Shown: positions 20,434 through 31,339 of the stretch, in pieces | Position numbering within the stretch: position 1 is the stretch's first letter | Layout: the number at the start of each line of letters is the position of its first letter | NCBI GenBank assembly: GCA_021432635.1 | Contig: MU270031.1 | Location: 126,118 to 190,117, forward strand | Direction of reading: 5' to 3' | Source: Thozetella sp. PMI_491 | Taxonomy: Eukaryota; Ascomycota; Sordariomycetes; Chaetosphaeriales; Chaetosphaeriaceae | Length of the DNA: 64,000 nt | Notes under the pieces: model-generated | What the model was told of the DNA's origin: nothing | Seen by the model: only the letters and a program-made list of their open reading frames with translations | Databases searched by the model: none | Translations under genes and position numbers: made by a program

Positions 20434-22726
20434 GGCGGTCACGATGCAGGGAATACGCCCGAGCTGGCGTTTCGTAGATGGAGAATGCAATATTCCGTGG
20501 CGGAGGCTGAGGCAGCGGGCCACGATGGAGATCGTCTTTCTTTCCGTCGGTCGTGAGTGGAAGCTCGGGGCACGGCCGGTTGAGGCTCAAAGCGGGCTGG
20601 GAAGGTGCGAGGCGTGGAAAATGCGCCGTCAGCTTGGATGTGGACACCTCCCGTGCCGCTGGGGCCGTTAGCGCCTCGGCACTCGTAAATTACTAAGGTA
20701 AAGGCCAGCCTCCCTTCCTCGTGATGCGAACACGCACCCGTGAAAGAAAGGATGCGCCTCCCGCTCGGGACTTGCGGGAGCTTCGCAGGTCGTTAGTTTG
20801 CTTCCCGGCGACGTGCGCAAATGGGAGATGAGAGCGAGGTCGCTTTTTCTGCTTGTTTGTCTCTTGATAGACACCGGCATGTATTCGTACCTTGATCTGC
20901 CTCGTCTCTTTCTTTTCTTTTCTTTTTTCGGACACTTGGCGGTCACGTTCGGTGGACATTGTCTCAGCAAACCACCATGTACCCAGGCTTGCTAGGCTGG
21001 AGGCTCGGGCCCGCTTCACTACGACACCTGCCTTCTCCATAATCGGGGCTGTATACCCGCTGACTCACAGCTCGTCTTGTCGTTGTGCACATGGAGGGCC
21101 CCTGCCTTCGCCCACGTCGAGCCACGGCCGTGGCCGGGCCCCACGGGCCACGGGCCAGACTTCTTCGGTGGTCCGACGATTAGCACCTGAATGCGCATAA
21201 CTATGCCATATAACTGGCGGTCTCCAGGAAAGGGGCAGATGACGGAAGCGCTCCTCCGTGGAGCATGGCCGCCCTTTTCGCATAGAACTCGAAATCAGGG
21301 GAGCCGGGCCCGCAATACAGGGCAAACATCCCGAGACAGGAGAAATATATTCCAAAATATCCATTCGCCTCTTAAAGTAGAAATGAGGCTCTCGCCTTCC
21401 CCGCCGGCCGCCTATGCGCCCCCTGCTCACCCCTGCCCTCCCTTTTTTAATTTTCTTCTCTTCTCCCCTTATCCGTCCAGGGCGTCGTGGACGGGCGGGC
21501 TGGGCAAAAAGACATGGCCAAAAAAAAATCCCCACCCTCTTTGGGCGCATCAGCCGGTGGGCGGTCCCATGATCACAAGGTTCGCAGAGGGGTCGATCGC
21601 TAGCTTCTCAGCGCTATCTCGGTGCTGTGCACGCGGCCGAGCTTCAAACCGAGAAAAGCTAACGCGTACACACAATGATCCAAGCCTCTCTGACGTCTTC
21701 CAGTTGGCCCAGACGGCAGCCCGTGCTGTGCTGGCGGAAGGCGGGGGCGAGTATAGCGGGGAACCAACGTCGCGCGGGGCCAATAGCGGGCCGTAGATAA
21801 AGAGGTGGCTTCCCTGTCAGCCCAAAAGGTTAAGCTTTGGCCTGATATTAACGAGGGTCGACGGGGGTTGACGAGAGGAGGGGCGGAGGGGGGAAGCACG
21901 GGAGCAAGCAGCCCTCGTTTTGGGCAATACGCGCTGCTGAGCTTCCCGCCACTAGCTGGGCCTCCCTGGCCGTGGGTGCAGCGGATGCTGTACGCATGCA
22001 AGTCAAGTACCGACCGAGCCAGGGCTGGATTGGGCCGGCGGAGGCATCCCGGCACGCCTGGGAAGGCCTGGGAAGGTTGGAAGGAGGGATCGAATGTTGG
22101 CCATCCTACTTCTTCATGTGCCTCGCTTGCCCCCTTCCCCTCCTCGTTTGTGCCTGTCACGCTGTTCCGTCTATTCGTCAACGATTTGCAGCCTCCCAAC
22201 TTGGTCCATTTAAATCTATTCGCCTTCCCCTCTCCCCAACCTCGACGCGCCGGTCCTACCCCCCTTCCCTGCCCCTGCTCCATGCTCCTACCCCCCCTCA
22301 CCTCATCAGGCACAAGGCAGTATCGCGACTTTGCCGGCCAGCTTCCACTGCTCGGCCTCTTTGTTCGTTCCAGGATGTGATGGAGCTCTGACTTCATATC
22401 CCGACCACCCGAGCATCTCTCTACAACCGCCCACTTTGAAACCGGCACCGAACCATACTGGCTGTCGTCATCGAACGAGCGACTGCCGCCGCCTCCACCT
22501 AGCTTGCTACAGTCGCGAGCTTCTGCTACTTTACCCCAGCTTGCGCGTTGGGCTCTTGGCGCCGACTTACGCCCACATTAGCATCCAGCTACCAACAGCT
22601 CACCTGACCTCGAGCTCCCTTAGCTAGCTCTGTACAAGAACCTTCTTATCCTTCCCTAGGATACCCCCCGCTCTGTTCTTCGTAGTACAGCTCCGTGCAG
22701 GCCCAACACCACAACCTCCCGTCGCC
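20434..22726. other. Divergent intergenic region
   Basis: These 2.3 kb separate TFB5 (-) from the membrane protein at 22727 (+). Several overlapping open frames of 100-280 codons exist on both strands, but none shows a conserved motif and they shadow one another, as expected in G/C-rich DNA. The 300 bases before 22727 are pyrimidine-rich and look like a promoter plus leader. Confidence 0.55.
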
Positions 22727-23353
22727 ATGTCTTCGTCAAGTAGCGATCCTCCCTCGGGAGCTATCGACAAGTCCAATGTCACCGTTTTCCTCGTTCCACT
22801 CGCGGCCGTTGTCGTCATAGGCTTCGTTTGTTTGTGGCTGCAGCGGCGCCATCGGCAGCGCAAGCTAGCCCGCCAGCGTCGCCTGTACTCCCTCAACCAC
22901 AACCACCAAGCGCGCCGTGAAATGGCGGAGCGGGATCTCGAAGCTGCGTGGGTCCGCGGGGCATCTAGGCGAGGAGGGCTAGCCAGCACCGGGACACCCG
23001 CGCCCGTTACAGGCCGCCGGCCGCGGGCAAACCGATGGGCTTGGGCCAACAGCTCACGCCTGCCCGAGGAGGGCCTCAACGAGCTCGGCGAGGCCCCGCC
23101 GCCGTATGACCCGAACGGTCGAGACTCGATCAACAAGGACGAGGTGGTGGAGACGACCACAGCACGGGCGGGCGGGCCCAGCACAGATGGTGGCAGCCGC
23201 CCAGACGCCGGGCCGGGAGGAGCCACCTCTGGGCAGTCCTCAGACGTTGCATCACCACCGCCTCCGGGATACGAAGTGGCCGGCGCACCCGAGCCGATCA
23301 CGAGACCACCGCCGGCATTTGTCGCTTCGACCCCTTCAAGGACAGCCCCATGA
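22727..23353 (+). CDS. Single-pass membrane protein with a PPxY motif
   Basis: An intronless frame of 208 codons. After a short Ser-rich N-terminus comes one hydrophobic helix (VTVFLVPLAAVVVIGFVCLW, about residues 18-37), followed at once by a strongly basic stretch (LQRRHRQRKLARQRR). This predicts an outside or lumenal N-terminus and a cytosolic tail. The tail carries GEAPPPYDPNG, a clear PPxY motif of the kind bound by WW domains of Rsp5/Nedd4 ubiquitin ligases, and a second Pro-rich SPPPPGYEV element. The rest is rich in Gly, Pro, Ser and Thr and probably disordered. The overall plan resembles small Rsp5 adaptors in fungal membranes, but no folded domain is visible and the function is inferred only from the motif. 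The start lies in GTCGCCATGTC. Confidence 0.75.
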   Translation: MSSSSSDPPSGAIDKSNVTVFLVPLAAVVVIGFVCLWLQRRHRQRKLARQRRLYSLNHNHQARREMAERDLEAAWVRGASRRGGLASTGTPAPVTGRRPRANRWAWANSSRLPEEGLNELGEAPPPYDPNGRDSINKDEVVETTTARAGGPSTDGGSRPDAGPGGATSGQSSDVASPPPPGYEVAGAPEPITRPPPAFVASTPSRTAP

Positions 23354-24590
23354 TGGCTCTGCGATCAAAGCTGCCGTGTTTTCGAAGGCCTGGCAATCAC
23401 TCTGCTGCCCTTCATTATCTCATCCTAGACATTATACGCACGGTTTACGGCACTGAATTTTACGGACATGATATCAAGCGTAGCGACGACGGCGTCGCAT
23501 GGAGGCAAGAACACCCAACTTCTGATATTTCGATGGCGTTTATGGAGGGAATATACCAGGCGCACGGGAGCTAAGCATCGAGTCGCCGCCCATGAGATCG
23601 GCATGCGGCATTCTCGGGGGCCCATGATGCGAATATGAGCATAGTATTTACCCAGGGGCGACGTAGCCAAAGTGGTAGTCGTAATGATGATCTTCACTGT
23701 ACATTTATCAGAGGCACCGTCGGCTGTGAGTCGGCAGCCTCGGGCGACCAACGCGCCAGAATATATACGCTCTACTTCCCGCCTGACAGACACTCGTTCC
23801 AGTTCAGCTCTTGACAAGTCATGAGTTACAAGCCGCATCACAGGATCTGAGCAGTTGGCTGTGAGGATTGGATTGCAATGTCTGCTCCATTTCCTGATTC
23901 CAAGCTCTCCAGAGCACATGCAAACCTCCCGTCTTTCTCTGGTGGCGATCTCAGCTCCCTGCCTGTCTTGTCTGTACAAATCTTTTTTTTTCTGTCCTAG
24001 ACTCCCGACAATGCATGCGATAAATCTCTGGCCAATGGTATTCGGTACAGCTTCTCTCCTCTGTTGTGCCATCGTTGCTACCTCCAAGATCACACTTCAC
24101 CATTATGTCTTTGCCTTCCATCCAGGCCTCTAGAGATGATGGTCGTAGTTGTTCTGGTCGCCCCTTTTCACAACCGCCCCTCTACACACCAAAGCAGAAC
24201 CCCGTTTTCGGCTCCGTGCAGTCAAGCCAAAAAGAGATCAGAGTTCCCCAGAACAAATCGACCAAAACATGATGCTACCTACAAGGGGACAGGAAAATAA
24301 CCATCCCGGGCCGCCCGTCTAATGCAGAATGCAGGGATATTAAAAGCGGAATAGGGAAAGGGGAGGGACTGTGCTGGTTTAATATAGCCGGCAGTCCAAG
24401 AGGAACGGCCAGCCCCACAGCGGTGGAGGGTCAGAGCTGGAAAATCATTCGAGATGATCTGATTGCAGGAAAGCCTAAGCCCTGCCCGCCCGTGCTGAAT
24501 CAAAAAAGTCTGTAGTCGTGTGCACCGCGAAGTCGAGGCGGAGAGAGGCCCTCCCCGTGGAACCAGACGTGAGAAACCGCTTGTCCAATT
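23354..24590. other. Convergent intergenic region
   Basis: These 1.2 kb lie between the 3' ends of the PPxY protein gene and the nucleoporin gene. They probably hold both 3' UTRs. No supported gene was seen. Confidence 0.6.
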
Positions 24591-27500
24591 TTATTTCTTG
24601 CTGGCATCCTTGCTGGCCTCGAGTACATCGGCCAGGGCCTTGGCGAGGGCCGGAGTCTTAACCTGGACCATCCACGTCTCCAGCCCGGTTCCGCTATCGT
24701 CGGAAGTGGTGATCTTGACATACTTGCCGCCGTTCGCTTCGGGTTTATACGTGAAATTGGGGAGGAGGGCTTTGTTCATAGCAACGCTGCCACGAGGCTC
24801 TGCGCGGAGGAGAATGCGCACAGCGCCGGTCGTCTTGTGCTTGAGAACCCGTAGTGGTCCAACACCTTGGACCTTCCAAGGGTTCTTGTCGTCCTTCTTG
24901 TCCTCCTCGTCATCGTCATCCTTGTCGCTCTTAGTGACAAGCTTCAATGCCTTCGCACGCACCTCATGGACGACGGACTCGTCCTCTTCCCCCGGGCCGC
25001 CGTCGGTTAGCGAGATTTGGGCCTGTGGTTCGTCGTCACCGTCAGTAGGTTTCTTTTGGGCATCCTCGTTTTCGGTCCCAGGCTCCGGAGTCCCCGTGGC
25101 TGGCGTCGTTGCCAAGCTGGAAGCGCCGCCAAATGTAAAGGGGGAATCTAGACCCAAACTTGGGATTAATGATACATTCCAACTACGGTGTATCAAGCCA
25201 CTAGAAATTCAGTTTTACTTACTTGTACCTGTTGAGGTCCCGCCGCCCGGAGCAAGGTGTTGTCCGAAGATCGAGCCGGCACCATTATTCTGAGCGCCCC
25301 CAAAGGCGAACATGCCCCCGCCACCCGTGCTGGGCGCCGAAGTCGTAGCGGCGGCGGACGGCGCGGGACCACTAGCATTATTTCCAAAGACGAAGGGAGA
25401 GCCGCCGCTGTCACCGTTCGTGGGTTTCGAGTCACCGCCGAAGCTAAAAGACGGGGCCGTAGCGCTCCCGAAGGTGAAAGAGGATGGAGTAGAGCTGTTA
25501 GCATTCGTACTAGCACCAAAGTTGAAGGACTGAGGAGCCGACGTCGTTCCGCCACTGCTGAAAGGGTTGTTGAAGCCTCCGCCACCGGCGGTGAAGCTGA
25601 AGCCAGACGAGGGCGCATTGAATGACTGCGAGGCCGGCTGAGTGGCAGTTTGCTGGGAGGATGCACCAAACAGCGGCGTGCTTACGGGGTTTTGTGATCC
25701 ACCGAATGATGCGGTGGCCGGGGTAGAAGCACCGAAGCCGAATAGAGCGGAGCTGGAAGCACCCGCAGTCTTCTTGCCAGCATCAGGCGAGGCCATCACG
25801 GCATCCGTCGGCTCCTGGGGCTTGCTAGTAGCTCCAAACGAGAACGTAGGAGCAGCGGAGGAGGCGCCGAAGGATACGGCCGGAGCAGGGGTTGTCGGAG
25901 CCCCGAACATGTTGCCTGGGGTGCTCTGCCCGAAAGCCTTCTTCGCCGGGGGTTCCTCCGCAGCTTCCTTCTTGGATGCGGGTGCAGCAGCTGTGCCAAA
26001 GAGGTTGCCAGCGGGAGTGGACGAATTGGTGCCAAAGAGGGTGGTCGCCTGGGTGCCCGCAGGTTTGGAGGCGCCAAACAGGTTTGCTGCCGGAGTCTGG
26101 GGCTCGGTCGGCTTACTGGCGGCGTTACCGAACAGTGAGGTGCTCTGGGAGCCTTGCGGCTTCGCCTTCTCTCCGGCGAGCCCGGGTGTTGCGGCCGAGT
26201 CTGCCTTTGGGGCAGACCCAAACAAAGTGGAAGACTGGAAGACCGCCGGCTTGGCGGCATCCGAGCCGGCGCCAAACAGCGGGGTGGCAGACCCCGTGGC
26301 AGTAGGCTTGGCTCCAAACAACGAGGTGGCAGGCGCCGGAGTAGACGAGGTATCTTTCTCCGTCGACTCCGGGATCTTGTCTGCAGCCTTTGGCTGTCCG
26401 AGCGCACTGCTAGAGCCAAACTGAATGGGCGCAGAAGTAGTAGGCTTGGCAGAAGCTCCGAATATAGACGAAGCACCATCGGGCTTGGTGGTAGAAGCCC
26501 CAAACAGGGACGGGGCACTTTCCGACTTGCTAGCAGCAGCAGCGCCGAACAGGGACGGGGCGGGTTGGGCGTTAGCCTGCTTCTTGGCATCCGCAGACGT
26601 CTCGTCAGCCTGCTTAGCAGGCGTAGCTCCAAAGGCAAACGAAGGGGTGGATGCGGGCTTCTGCCCGAAGAGGGAAGCCGCCGGAGTTGTTGAGGCCGCC
26701 GGGGTGGTGGAAGGTGCGAAGAGCGACGCGGCAGGGGTTGTGGTGGCCGCAGGCGTCGTGGATGCTGCGAACTTGATCGGGGTGCTAGTGGTCCATGTGT
26801 TATTGCCCGACGTCGGCGCAACGGATGTAGGCATGGCTGAGGCTGGAGCTGGGGTTGCGCTTCCGTCCTTGGAGGGGGTGGCGGACCCTGATTCAGCCAG
26901 CAGATCCTGCTTAGGTGCTTCCGACTGCGACCGAACAGGCTGGCCCTCGGCGTCCCGGGTGACGCGGTCGAATAGACTGCGGCCCTTTGTGCTCTCTCCG
27001 GCTTCTGAAGACGCGCTCGACGCCCCATTCGTCTTAGGAAGGAGCCCGCCGAACTGAGGGGTGCCGATGCCGCCGCTGGCCACGACACTTGGCTCGTCGC
27101 TCTGCTGCTCCGATTCGGGCTCCGCATCTTCGGCATCTTCTTCGGCATCGGAATCGCTGTCGGCTTCGTTTCCGCTTCCCTTGCTGGTATCGGAGAGCTG
27201 TCCAAAGATGTTGTGGGTAATCGGCTTGGCCGGGGAGTCGAAGACAGATCGAGTGGTTCCGTTGGGCGTTTTAGTGGTAGCGCTGGCTAGGAGGGACTTC
27301 TTGGGTGCCGACTTGTTGGCGACACTCGGGCTGTTTGCCACGCTCTCGAAAATGGACCTAGTGAGGGACGGGGGTTTGGCAGGGCTTGCAGCCTTCTGCA
27401 CCTTGCTAGGCTGGTTCTCGTCGGGCTCACCCACGGAGGCCTTGCGCTTGTTCTTGTTCGAGTCAGAAACCTTGGTCTGCGCGGCGCTTTCAGGGCGTGC

Positions 27501-28781
27501 GCGCTTGTTCATGTTTGTCGACGATGTCGTGAGAGCAGTGTCCTTAGCAAGTGCGAGGTCATCCTCCGCCTTCCTCTTCGAGCCCACATTGTTCGGCTTG
27601 CTGACGACCACAGCATGCGACTCCTCTTCTGGGTCGGCGATGCCGTGCTTCTGCTTCCATTCCTTTGTCACGGCTTCCGAAGCGCGGATAGTCTTGAACT
27701 CGTAGAGCCCATAGCGCAGCATGATGAGACTGCGGCTCTTCTCGTACTCTTTGGCGAAGTTGAGAACATTAAGCTTCCAGTCCTTCTTGACAAAGATCTC
27801 GTCGGCGGCATATTTCAGGCGACGAAGGTCAAGGATGCAGAAGAACTGGCGCCGCTGCAGCTCGTCAAAGTCATCCGGGCAATAGTGGGCCAAGAACTCA
27901 TCCGCGTATATAGAACCGACTCGCGCCTTGTCGTCCGGGACCTGCTTTGACAGAGCCTCGCCGGACAGGTCCTCGGGCGGATTGGGGATCTGCATGTCGA
28001 ACAACTCTACGGCGTCGTCCTGGCGCATCGTGCGGCCATTCAGTTCGGCCGTCGCGCCGCGGGGGGGCTTGCCAGGAGTGTTCGGGGGGAAGCTTTGCTT
28101 CAAGGTGTTTGCTGGGATCTTTGGGGCAAATGAGGGTATCGATGGCCGCTTCATCGACTCGCGGAACACGTTGGTAGGCAGGGTCGAAGAGCCATAAACG
28201 CTGTGCCTCGACGGAAATGCGGGAGCGATAGGGCGGCTGCTTCCCGGGCCAATGGTCTTGTACGGGTTGTCGCCAGGCATCCGAGAAGCAGCTTTGTAGG
28301 GAGTGCTTCCAGGAGCCAGGTTGCTCGTACGCTCGTACATGGACTTGGACTTCCAGTGCAGGTCCGCCTTCCGGCTGTAGGCTTTCCCGGGCATGTCGCC
28401 GGGCATCCTGGGCTCGGAGCTTCTGCTTCCCGCGTCGCTAAGCCTCTTCCTCTCGATGACGGGACTCGACGAATTCGAATCGTCGTCCGGCACCGCAAAC
28501 GTGCCTGTGGGGTTCGGGGGAATGTCGGAAATCTTGGTGAAGTCCGACGCGTTGAGAGTCTGGGCTAGCCTGCTCGACGGGCCCTGAGGCCGGCCTAGGA
28601 TCTTGCGATTCTGCAGCTGGGTGTCGGAGGCACGCTTCGCCGGACTCTCTGGCGCTTGCGCCGAGGTGCGCTGGGCAGCTCGGCTGGCGCCATCGTCGGA
28701 CTCGGCCGTGGCTTGTGGGGTGCGACCGCCAAACAGGCTGATGGCGCCCCAGAAGCCGCGCTTCTTTTGTGGTTGCTCCAT
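24591..28781 (-). CDS. NUP2: Nuclear pore protein Nup2-like, FG repeats and Ran-binding domain
   Basis: A mobile nuclear-basket nucleoporin that binds importin-alpha and Ran and helps recycle import receptors. Two exons, 28781-25223 and 25147-24591, give 1,371 residues, much longer than the 720 of yeast Nup2 but in keeping with filamentous fungi. The N-terminus (MEQPQKKRGFWGAISLFGG) is basic, then disordered. A conserved central helical segment covers ELQRRQFFCILDLRRLKYA to YEFKTIRASEAVTKEWK. From about residue 560 on there are dozens of FG-type repeats (SLFG, FGA, FSFG) in Ala/Thr/Pro-rich spacers. The final exon encodes a RanBP1-type domain at about 1255-1365 (NPWKVQGVGPLRVLKHK, ETWMVQVKTPALAKALADV). 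The 75-nt intron (donor GTAAGT at 25222, acceptor TCTAG at 25148) joins GGTSTGT to NSPFTFGG. An ATG 15 codons upstream (28826) is possible, but the later one fits better. Confidence 0.92.
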
Positions 28782-29925
28782 GATGGATAGTGGCCGGTCA
28801 AGACGGCTGCCAAACAACGGGTGCAACGCGACCGGAGACTACTGCCGAGGGATCGAGTCCGATCTGGGGGTGCCGGGTCTCTCAAAAGACGCGTGCATGA
28901 ATAGGAATGGTCGGCGTGGAAATTTTGCCGACAAGGGAGATAGGGGAACGAATGGAGGCTGATAGCAAAGCACCCGGAGTTGATCGTTGATATCTTCTGG
29001 AAGCGCGCAGATCGGATCCTCGAAGGCCGCGATCAGAGCTCGAGGGGAGCTGTCAATGCGCGACGAAAAAGAAGCCTCCAAGAAGAAAGAGGGAGAAATG
29101 AATCGACGGGGCCAATCAATTTGTTGATGGCACGCGCATCGAGCGAGGCTCCTTGGGCTGAAAAGGGGCCGCGGGTGCGATGTAAAAGGCAACGCAGGAG
29201 AAGGAGGTGTTTTGGTGTCGAGCCTCTTGTGACCTTTCGGCTGGCTAGGATGGGCAGAAAAAAAATGGCCCGGGGCACTACGCGCGGGAAGGGGCCAATC
29301 CTGGGCGTTCGAGCACGGACCACATAGTCGTGCAAAAAAGGCACCAGTGGCCCGCGTGCCTCATTTTTCAGCCTCAGGCACCACCCAAGTCATTTTGGGC
29401 ACGGCCCAGGTGGGGCCAAACTTGGAGGATCCCGTGTCAGGAAAGCTCAAGAGCTTTGAAGATAATGTGGGTGTTGAGACGTCGAGAGCCCAAACACACA
29501 TCTATATCCTCCCCTCCCCCTTCTTCCCCAACATGCACTTTATTTATTTAGTCCAAGGGGCTTCTCTAATCGGGCACGTCCAGGACTATTAACTCGGAGG
29601 TTAGGTTGGATACAGTGTTGGTCTTTTTTTCGACCACTTTGCATCACTAGCACCAGCATTTCATACAATCGGGCGATAAGGCAGGGGAGGGAGAAAATGC
29701 ACGGCTCTATGTCCGATGTCTAGATTGTTGGACCGAATGCGACCAAATAAAACCAGACACCATGGTCACTAAGCACCTAGGGCAAGTAGGCAGGAGGGAA
29801 ACCAGACAGTTTGAGTGCACAGAAATGATTCCCGAGCGGCTTTATCCTGGCTCGATGACTCCCCGGAGTAGTATACATTCCCGCCAAACCAAGAAAGCAC
29901 GCCAAACGTAGCACACACCTCCCGC
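28782..29925. other. Intergenic region
   Basis: These 1.1 kb hold the promoter of the nucleoporin gene and the 3' flank of the SCP2 gene. No further gene is supported. Confidence 0.6.
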
Positions 29926-30469
29926 TTACAACTTCGCCTTGGTCTGCGCCTTCTTGAGGATGGGGTCGAGCTTGGTGGCCTTCATGACGTCGCCCTTGAT
30001 CTTGAGCTTGCCAGACATGAATAACCGCTGGGCGTTGCCCTTGCCGGCGACGAGGTTGCCGAAGTCATCATCGGAGAGCTGGAGGGTGACTGTAGCGGGC
30101 ATGCGCGTCAGCAAATTTCCGCTCCTCGCAAATGCTCGACCCATGGGCCAGAGCACGGCACGCTTTAGGGGGGGAATACTCACCGTTGGGCTTGTTGCCG
30201 AGGCCCTTAGCGACGACACCCTTCTCCTTCAGGTCGATGTGCCATTCGTCGGTCTCGCCAGCCTTGTTCTTGAGGACGAAGGCGAAGACGGCCTTGCCCT
30301 GCTTGATCGCATCCTTGCGGTCGGCCTCGCTGGCCTGCAGAGCGTCGTTGATGGCGTCGAAGGCGACCGACGAAGGGAAAGCAGCTGTGGCAGGCGTCGC
30401 TTGTCAGCGAGCACGCGAAGGTGAGCAGAGGAAGGGGGCCGAGGCACACTCACCGTTCTTGAGAGACAT
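29926..30469 (-). CDS. SCP2 sterol-carrier/non-specific lipid-transfer protein, peroxisomal
   Basis: A small soluble lipid-binding protein of the SCP2 fold, which carries fatty acyl-CoAs and sterols and is usually peroxisomal. Exons are 30469-30454 (only 16 nt), 30384-30184 and 30089-29926, giving 126 residues, the usual size of stand-alone fungal SCP2. It reads MSLKNAAFPSSVAFDAINDA, then KAVFAFVLKNKAGETDEWHI, VTLQLSDDDFGNLVAGKGN and AQRLFMSGKLKIKGDVMKAT. The last three residues are AKL, a good type-1 peroxisomal targeting signal. Both introns are GT-AG with CTACAG or CCACAG acceptors. The gene lies 10 kb from the dienoyl-CoA isomerase, with which it may share a pathway. Confidence 0.94.
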
Positions 30470-31339
30470 GGCGGCTGGCTTTTCTTTTTGTTCCTAGCGT
30501 GGATCCGGGGAGGAGAGAGGGTATCAATTGAGGAGCTCCTTGTAGGCGAATAGGAATAGGAAATGGATGGAATAATGACGGGGAAGGAGTTTGCGGGGGA
30601 AGGCTTGGTTATAAACTTGCAATGTTCGGGCGGAGCATCGAGGAGTTGGTCGCGGGCCCCCCGGTCCCCGATTGCGATGACGATTCTGGGCACATGTGAA
30701 TGAACCTCGGCGCATTCCTGGCGCAAGCCCATAGGGCCATGTGCGCTGCCGAGAACCATCTGGGAAGCGCCACAGCGCAAGCCTCCTACCCCACATCCCC
30801 TTCCCCAGTCGTCAGGGGATCCTTTGCTATGGTACCCACACCTTCGGCGCCCGGTCTCCTGCAGCACCTCCAAAACTTGAGGAGAAAGCTCTATTATCCC
30901 TCGGCGCTCAAGGATCTCCTCAATGGGAGGGGAGTTGCGAGTTCGAGGCCGATTGCACAACGCCGCGCCGCGCAGCGCAGCATTGCAGTATCGCAGCAGC
31001 ACAACCCCATCGCCGCGGGAAGAAATCATGCGCCGACTCGTAGTTGGCCTTCCTTCGAAGCATGCGCCGACGTAATGTATTTCGCAAGCTTCACCAGCAC
31101 CGGGGAGCTGGCTCCTCTGCTAGCACTGGACTATATCACGGATCAAGCGTATACACTATTTCGCCGCACTAATGAAGCCGAAAAAAGTAGCTTCCATGGC
31201 CCCCAAGTCTATCATCTAATGCACGTATCCTCAATCCGGGTATTATATGTACAACAAACAAACTCCCATCGATACAACACCGCGCACCCATCCACAAAAG
31301 CATTACTCATTAAAGACGTGTTTTTTCTGGCCAGCCAAC
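30470..31339. other. Intergenic region
   Basis: These 870 bases lie between the SCP2 start and the glucanase stop. Only random-looking open frames were seen. Confidence 0.6.

Noticed and set aside
25642-27705. Long plus-strand and alternative minus-strand frames across the nucleoporin gene
   Set aside because: They arise from the repetitive G/C-rich FG-repeat codons. Only the frame with FG repeats and a RanBD makes a known protein.
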